A stretch of DNA of 64,000 bases from NCBI RefSeq assembly GCF_018449635.1, contig NZ_JAAVUV010000016.1, positions 1-64,000 on the forward strand. The letters are read 5' to 3'. The translations under genes and the position numbers were made by a program. This stretch comes from Caballeronia sp. dw_276 (GTDB lineage: Bacteria > Pseudomonadota > Gammaproteobacteria > Burkholderiales > Burkholderiaceae). The notes beneath the pieces were generated by a model. That model searched no databases, was not told where the DNA came from, and saw only the letters and a program-made list of their open reading frames with translations. Of this stretch, positions 60,060 through 64,000 are shown one piece after another; position 1 is the stretch's first letter, and the number at the start of each line of letters is the position of its first letter.

Positions 60060-60973
60060 TGACGCGCATTATTCTCCTTAGCGAAAGCATCGACATGATG
60101 CCGTTCGCGGCACCCTTGCTGGACGCGTTACCCGATGCACGGATAGTCGCGTCCAATTCAAAGGAAGCCGATGTCGCCGTCTGCTGGCAGCCACCCGCTG
60201 GAGCACTGGCGCGGGTTGCCGGCCTCAAGCTGATTCACAGCATTGCGGCGGGCGCGGACCATATCCTGCAGGACCCGGCGTTGCCCGATGTGCCGCTCTG
60301 CCGTGTAGTGGATCCGTTGCACGCACAAGGGATGACCGAGTTCGTGATGTGGGGCGTGCTGCATTTTCATCGGCGCATCGATCATGTGATGGCGAACCAG
60401 CGGCATGAGATCTGGGACCGTCCTGAACAGGTTGCCGCGCGCGACAGGACCATTGGCGTGATGGGTCTTGGTGCATTAGGGTTGAAGGTTGCCGGGGATC
60501 TTCATCGCGCGGGATTCAAGGTTCGCGGATGGTCACGCGAGCGCAAGTCGCTGCCCGGTATCGAGACATTCAATGCAACACAGCTCGCGCCATTCCTGGC
60601 CGAGGTCGATATCCTCGTCTGCCTTCTTCCGCTGACCGCAGAGACGACCGGTATTCTGGACCGCGAGCTCTTCGCGATGCTGCCGCGAGGCGCCAAGCTG
60701 ATTCATGTTGGTCGTGGCGCTCATCTCGTGACTGACGATGCAATCGCGGCACTCGAGGGTGGTCAGCTTGGCGGCGCGGTGATCGATGTGTTCGAGCAGG
60801 AGCCGCTCGTACAGGGTCATCCGTTATGGCGTGCGCCGAATCTGATCGTGACGCCGCATATGGCGTCGGTTGCGAGTGCGGTGTGCATCGGCGAGCAGAT
60901 CGCAGCGAATATTCTCCGTTTGGAACGTGGAGAACCGCTTGCGAATCAGGTGGACTTAATCAAGGGATATTGA
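60059..60973 (+). CDS. ghrA: Glyoxylate/hydroxypyruvate reductase, GhrA family
   Basis: D-2-hydroxyacid dehydrogenase of 304 aa. NAD(P) motif GVMGLGALGLKVA (about 136-148), with RERKS after beta 2 suggesting NADPH use, catalytic Arg in HVGRGAHLV, Glu in VFEQEPL and His in TPHMASV. Its order and the terminal QVDLIKGY match E. coli GhrA as I recall it. Coupled to the aldolase gene (TGATG), so it may reduce the 2-oxo product of that enzyme. Last 18 bases overlap the convergent LysR gene. Confidence 0.86.
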   Translation: MTRIILLSESIDMMPFAAPLLDALPDARIVASNSKEADVAVCWQPPAGALARVAGLKLIHSIAAGADHILQDPALPDVPLCRVVDPLHAQGMTEFVMWGVLHFHRRIDHVMANQRHEIWDRPEQVAARDRTIGVMGLGALGLKVAGDLHRAGFKVRGWSRERKSLPGIETFNATQLAPFLAEVDILVCLLPLTAETTGILDRELFAMLPRGAKLIHVGRGAHLVTDDAIAALEGGQLGGAVIDVFEQEPLVQGHPLWRAPNLIVTPHMASVASAVCIGEQIAANILRLERGEPLANQVDLIKGY

Positions 60974-61924
60974 CCCGGCCGTTTGCGGCGAATGCGTGTC
61001 GGCGAATGCCTGGATACGTTCAAGGAACACCCGCTCCGCAGGTCGCGGCTTGAGGTCTGCGGGCCATAGCAAAACGACATCGAGGTCGGCCACTCCTCCG
61101 TCGGGCGGTAGCCGCATCATGCGTCCCGCGAGCACTTCGGCTTGTCCCACATGCTCGGGCAAGCTGCCGATGCCGAATCCGGCTACCATCAGACGCTTCA
61201 CTTCAGCCACGCTCGCCGAACTCGCAACCACGCGTCCGGTGAAACCGTGCTGGTCGCGGAAATAGCTCAGCGGCGAAAGCGACGCGCCGATCTGGTCGCC
61301 CGCGAACGAGACGAAGTTTTCGTTGAGCAAGTCGTCGGTCGTGAGGTCAGGACGCCCGAACAACGGATGGTGCATGCCGCAAAAAAGTGCATAGCGTTGC
61401 GGCATAAATAGCTTGTGCCCGATCTTCTTGCCCATGTGCCGGTTCAGACTCAGCGCGGCCGTTGCGGTGTGCTGCAAAAGCGCGCTGGGAACGTCGGCGC
61501 TGCGCATCACCTGCACCTCGATGTCGATGTCCGGATAGTCGCGATGAAACTGTGCAAGGAAGTCGTCGTAGGCCGGATATTGCACGCCGCTTACGGTCGC
61601 GAGGCGGACATAGCCCGAGACGTCGCGTTCGGCCGCACCGTTCTCGCGGCTCAGGCGCGAGATGCTGCCGTAGATTTCCTCGGCGAGTTCGCGGACTTCG
61701 TCGCCCGCGCGCGTAATGTCGATACGTGGGCCGTTGCGCTGAACGAGCTTGCGTCCGAGTTGTTCCTCGAGCCGTTTCAGCGCATGGCTGACGGCCGGCT
61801 GCGTGATGTGCAGGTGCGCTGCGGCGCGGCTGATGCTTTGCTCGCGCGCGATGACAAGGAAGGTTCGCAGGAGATTCCAGTCGAGGCGATCGTTGAGCAG
61901 CGCGGCGCGAACGTTTTGAGTCAT
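60956..61924 (-). CDS. LysR-family transcriptional regulator
   Basis: 322 aa. Winged HTH: LDWNLLRTFLVIAREQSISRAAAHLHITQPAVSHALKRLEEQLG; effector domain from about residue 100 with VSFAGDQIGASLSPLSYF. The ATG at 61924 places the HTH at the family distance; the frame opens to 62038. Convergent with and overlapping ghrA by 18 bases. It could control the ghrA/aldolase operon, but the gene order gives no shared promoter. Confidence 0.87.
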   Translation of the reverse strand: MTQNVRAALLNDRLDWNLLRTFLVIAREQSISRAAAHLHITQPAVSHALKRLEEQLGRKLVQRNGPRIDITRAGDEVRELAEEIYGSISRLSRENGAAERDVSGYVRLATVSGVQYPAYDDFLAQFHRDYPDIDIEVQVMRSADVPSALLQHTATAALSLNRHMGKKIGHKLFMPQRYALFCGMHHPLFGRPDLTTDDLLNENFVSFAGDQIGASLSPLSYFRDQHGFTGRVVASSASVAEVKRLMVAGFGIGSLPEHVGQAEVLAGRMMRLPPDGGVADLDVVLLWPADLKPRPAERVFLERIQAFADTHSPQTAGSISLD

Positions 61925-62025
61925 GGCGGGATGGTCCGGGCAGAAGCCGCTGATTATATGGGCGGATGCCCCGAAAGCAGCAGGCAAAACATTCAGACCG
62001 ACCTGTCCCGCATCATCAACCGATG

Positions 62026-62772
62026 TCAATGACAACATCCTCCTGCTTCCTGCTGCACGTTGTCGTAACGATCGTGATGCCGCATCCAGTCCGTCATCCC
62101 ATGTTCCTCATCGCGTCCCTTCGGCGTCATGTCGAGCAAGTCGTAAGCGCCGATAAGCGGCTCAACGCCACGTCCATAGGCCGAGAACGTGCGGAACACA
62201 TTGTCCGCCTCGTCCTTGTAGAAGACGCTGACGCCAGGCATTTCGTCGCTGTCGAAGCCAGGCTCCCTGGTCTCGTGGGTCTGGAAGTTGTAGTCGATCT
62301 TGCCCGTGGCGCGCTGCTCGGGCGTAAACGATACGTGATGATCGAAATTGAAATCGCTGCAAAATGACGACATCCAATTGAAGTGCCAGCCCATGCGTTT
62401 CTTGAAGGCTTCGATTTTTGGAAGAGGCGCACGCGATACCGCGACATAAGCAACGTCGCGTTGCTCCACATGCATCAACGCACCGTCCATGTGATCCGAT
62501 ACGAACGAGCAGCCTGTGCATCCCGCTTCCCAGTCCGGCCCCAGCATGAAGTGATACACGATCAACTGGCTGCGTCCGTTGAAGAGCTCAGCGAGCGTCT
62601 TTCGACCATCCGGCGTTTCGAACGTATAGCTCTTCTCGACTTTCACCCACGGCAACGCGCGGCGTTTTTCGGCAAGCGCATCGCGTGCATGTGTCAACGC
62701 CTTCTCCTCGGCCAGGTGCGCCTTTTGCGCGGCAAGCCACTCCTCTTGCGAAACTATCAGATGCTGTTCCAT
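62026..62772 (-). CDS. DUF899 thioredoxin-like protein
   Basis: 248 aa. DUF899 family with thioredoxin-like fold: EEWLAARKAHL-like opening (EEWLAAQKAHLAEEK), LPWVKVEKSYTF, LFNGRSQLIVYHFMLGPDWEAGCTGCSF with the CTGC pair, and SRAPLPKIEAFKKRMGW. The C-terminus ends in GGCCH. Its biochemical role is unknown, and the Cys pair suggests redox activity. 20 bases after the SRPBCC stop and likely cotranscribed with arsR-SRPBCC. Confidence 0.85.
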   Translation of the reverse strand: MEQHLIVSQEEWLAAQKAHLAEEKALTHARDALAEKRRALPWVKVEKSYTFETPDGRKTLAELFNGRSQLIVYHFMLGPDWEAGCTGCSFVSDHMDGALMHVEQRDVAYVAVSRAPLPKIEAFKKRMGWHFNWMSSFCSDFNFDHHVSFTPEQRATGKIDYNFQTHETREPGFDSDEMPGVSVFYKDEADNVFRTFSAYGRGVEPLIGAYDLLDMTPKGRDEEHGMTDWMRHHDRYDNVQQEAGGCCH

Positions 62773-62792
62773 CTTGCGTCCTCCTCCAGTGA

Positions 62793-63221
62793 TCAGGCGA
62801 ATTCCCGTACAAGTCCGTCGAGGATTTCGTTCCAGCCGGACTCATGGTTATCGCGTGCGGTTTCATCGAAGAACTGCTCGTGCTTGAGCGTAAGCAAAGT
62901 GAGTTCGCCGTCGCGCCTCAGCGTGAACGTGACGAGTGATTCGCGTTCGGGCGTGCTGCGCCATGCCCAGGTGTAGACGAGTTTTTCGTCCTGCACGACC
63001 TCCTTGAACACGCCGCTCACGTCGTGCGTCTCGCCGGCCGGCGTGCGCATGACGATCCGGAACCGCCCGCCGACGCGCACGTCCATTTCCGCGTGGACCA
63101 CGTTGTTATTGGCAGGATGCATCCACTTCACGAGTTGCGACGGTTCCGTCCACGCTGCAAAGATTTTGGCGGGACTTGCGTTGATTCGGCGCTGGAGCGT
63201 GAGGCTGGGTTTGTCGGACAT
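62793..63221 (-). CDS. SRPBCC (AHSA1/Aha1-like) domain protein
   Basis: 142 aa START-like ligand-binding fold. Marks: SLTLQRRINASPAKIFAAWTEPSQLVKWM, MDVRVGGRFRIVM, VSGVFKEVVQDEKLVYTW, and the C-terminal GWNEILDGL. Paired with an ArsR-type regulator upstream, a common arrangement in proteobacteria. The ATG at 63221 has GGAGGAAG upstream; the gene begins inside the end of the arsR frame. Ligand unknown. Confidence 0.87.
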   Translation of the reverse strand: MSDKPSLTLQRRINASPAKIFAAWTEPSQLVKWMHPANNNVVHAEMDVRVGGRFRIVMRTPAGETHDVSGVFKEVVQDEKLVYTWAWRSTPERESLVTFTLRRDGELTLLTLKHEQFFDETARDNHESGWNEILDGLVREFA

Positions 63222-63550
63222 GGGTCTTCCTCCACAAAGGCGGCAAGGCGATCGAGGGTATCGGTCCAGAAGCGCTCGTAATGGGCGAGCCATTGCATGG
63301 CTTCCTCCATCGGTCCGGCGGCGAGCCGGCACACGACGGTGCGGCCCGTCTTGGTCCGCGTGATGAGCCCGGCATCCGACAACACATCGAGGTGCTTCAT
63401 CACGGCGGGCAGCGACATGGCAAACGGCTGCGCGAGTTCGCTGACGGACAAGTCCGCGCCGGCGGACAGACGTGCAAGCAGGGCGCGTCGCGTCGGGTCG
63501 GCCAGGGCGGTGAATGTGCGGTTCAAGGCCGCTTCCGAATACTTAACCAT
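63128..63550 (-). CDS. ArsR-family regulator with overlapping C-terminal tail
   Basis: 140 aa. Winged HTH: FTALADPTRRALLARLSAGADLSVSELAQPFAMSLPAVMKHLDVLSDAGLITRTKTGRTV. The metal-binding Cys motif of ArsR/SmtB is absent, as usual in the SRPBCC-linked subgroup. The last 30 or so residues, after FVEEDPCP, are low-complexity and overlap the SRPBCC gene by 94 bases, so they may be an accidental extension. An inverted repeat spans the start codon. No Shine-Dalgarno sequence is seen, so the mRNA may be leaderless. Confidence 0.82.
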   Translation of the reverse strand: MVKYSEAALNRTFTALADPTRRALLARLSAGADLSVSELAQPFAMSLPAVMKHLDVLSDAGLITRTKTGRTVVCRLAAGPMEEAMQWLAHYERFWTDTLDRLAAFVEEDPCPTNPASRSSAESTQVPPKSLQRGRNRRNS

Positions 63551-63560
63551 GGAGTTAAGT
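63541..63560. promoter_or_regulatory. ArsR autoregulatory operator spanning the start codon
   Basis: ACTTAAC (63541-63547) and GTTAAGT (63554-63560) form a perfect 7-base inverted repeat with a six-base centre that contains the arsR start codon. ArsR-type repressors commonly bind dyads at their own promoters; here the site would also mask the translation start region. Confidence 0.62.
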
Positions 63561-63820
63561 TTAAGCGTTGATTGGAAGAAGTCAAGGAAGGCGTGGCCGT
63601 TTTGAAGCTAAGCGTTTACGCGCATACGACAAATCGCAGTGAAAAATAAAAGGTTCATCCGCTGAAGCGGCGGAAGACGTGACTTTTGTGCGTCGTTAGC
63701 ATCCTTTCGTGACAACACGTCGATATAAGCAGCGCGGCATGACGGTCACCACGGCTTGGCATACGGTTAGTCATACGAAATAAAAAGGTTATTCGACAAA
63801 TCCAAACCACGGGAAGATAA

Positions 63821-64000
63821 ATGACGAAAGTAGCTTCTATGGCCGTTGCGGCGGCAATAGCCGGCGTCGCGGTCTCAGCGCATGCGCAGAGCAGCGTGAC
63901 GCTTTATGGCGTGATCGACGAAGGACTGAACTTCACCAGCAACGCAAAAGACCACGGCACGGTCCAGATGAAAAGCGGTGATACCTACGGCAGCCGTTGG
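63821..64000 (+). CDS. Outer-membrane porin, cut by the window edge
   Basis: First 60 residues of a Gram-negative trimeric porin (Porin_4/OmpC-like, Burkholderia type). Signal peptide about 1-23 (basic start, alanine-rich core, SAHAQ cleavage) and first strands SSVTLYGVIDEGLNFTSN. The start of the mature chain is the same as in the deleted porin at 13545. A GGAAG site lies upstream. The rest lies beyond 64000. Confidence 0.9.
   Translation, partial: MTKVASMAVAAAIAGVAVSAHAQSSVTLYGVIDEGLNFTSNAKDHGTVQMKSGDTYGSRW

Noticed and set aside
1-64000. CRISPR arrays, insertion sequences, tRNA or rRNA genes
   Set aside because: No regularly spaced repeats, no transposase motifs and no tRNA- or rRNA-like sequence were noticed on reading. 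Very degenerate copies could be missed without a search.

Overview
The window reads as GC-rich betaproteobacterial DNA from a Burkholderia sensu lato species, most likely Caballeronia or Paraburkholderia. The reasons are an ornibactin-type sigma factor with its uptake operon, an RpfF/RpfR fatty-acid signalling pair, a Burkholderia-type trimeric porin at the right edge, an AraFGH arabinose importer with a GbpR-like regulator, and many LysR, LacI and RpiR regulators tied to small catabolic units. There are no ribosomal, tRNA or core replication genes. The density of catabolic, signalling and transport modules would fit a secondary replicon, but that is inference. The genus is not proven by anything in the sequence.

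Layout, left to right. 1-5.1 kb: minus-strand araFGH L-arabinose ABC importer with a divergent LysR regulator. 5.2-12.5 kb: a small unknown protein, then an iron-starvation cluster made of a Fur/sigma-70-driven ECF sigma factor, an OrbS-type promoter, an MbtH-like protein, a SyrP-like hydroxylase, an ATPase, a fused permease, a ferric-siderophore reductase and a binding protein. The uptake genes overlap by 4 bases each. No NRPS gene follows. 12.6-17.3 kb: a DapA-family lyase, an internally deleted porin remnant, a FUSC-like membrane protein, a KirBac potassium channel and an MFS exporter. 17.6-23.3 kb: a small monooxygenase plus an exported berberine-bridge-type flavoenzyme, a sigma-70-like protein of unknown role, and a hybrid histidine kinase convergent with a LuxR-type response regulator.

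23.5-37.7 kb: a gluconate-5-dehydrogenase-like SDR, a CoA transferase, then a ten-gene plus-strand operon. It holds a Tat-exported sugar-binding protein, ABC ATPase, permease, aldehyde dehydrogenase, xylulokinase-like kinase, phosphoglycolate-phosphatase-like HAD, RpiR regulator, RpiA, SDR and a GlcD-like FAD oxidase. It looks like a pentitol or pentulose pathway with an added two-carbon (glycolate) branch. 37.7-42 kb: an Abi_2/HEPN-type candidate defence gene, an Aer-like chemoreceptor and a protein with two cryptic helix-turn-helix-like segments.

42.3-51 kb is a signalling island. A PotD-like periplasmic protein is translationally coupled to a membrane diguanylate cyclase. RpfR (receptor and c-di-GMP phosphodiesterase) and RpfF (synthase of the fatty-acid signal) are convergent, and a methyltransferase and an alpha/beta hydrolase diverge from rpfF. 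51.1-55.2 kb: TonB-dependent receptor, PnuC-like channel and APH-fold kinase, which resembles a vitamin or nucleoside import-and-trap unit. 55.2-62 kb: a LacI-controlled region with two copies of the same palindromic operator, two MFS transporters, a class II aldolase, a GhrA-like reductase and a LysR regulator. 62-64 kb: a DUF899 protein, an ArsR regulator paired with an SRPBCC protein, and the start of an intact porin.

The most promising leads are the TonB/PnuC/kinase locus, the PotD-like/diguanylate cyclase pair next to RpfR/RpfF, the NRPS-less siderophore cluster, the pentitol/glycolate operon, and the Abi_2/HEPN gene. All protein names come from recognition of motifs and family sequences; no database search was run.
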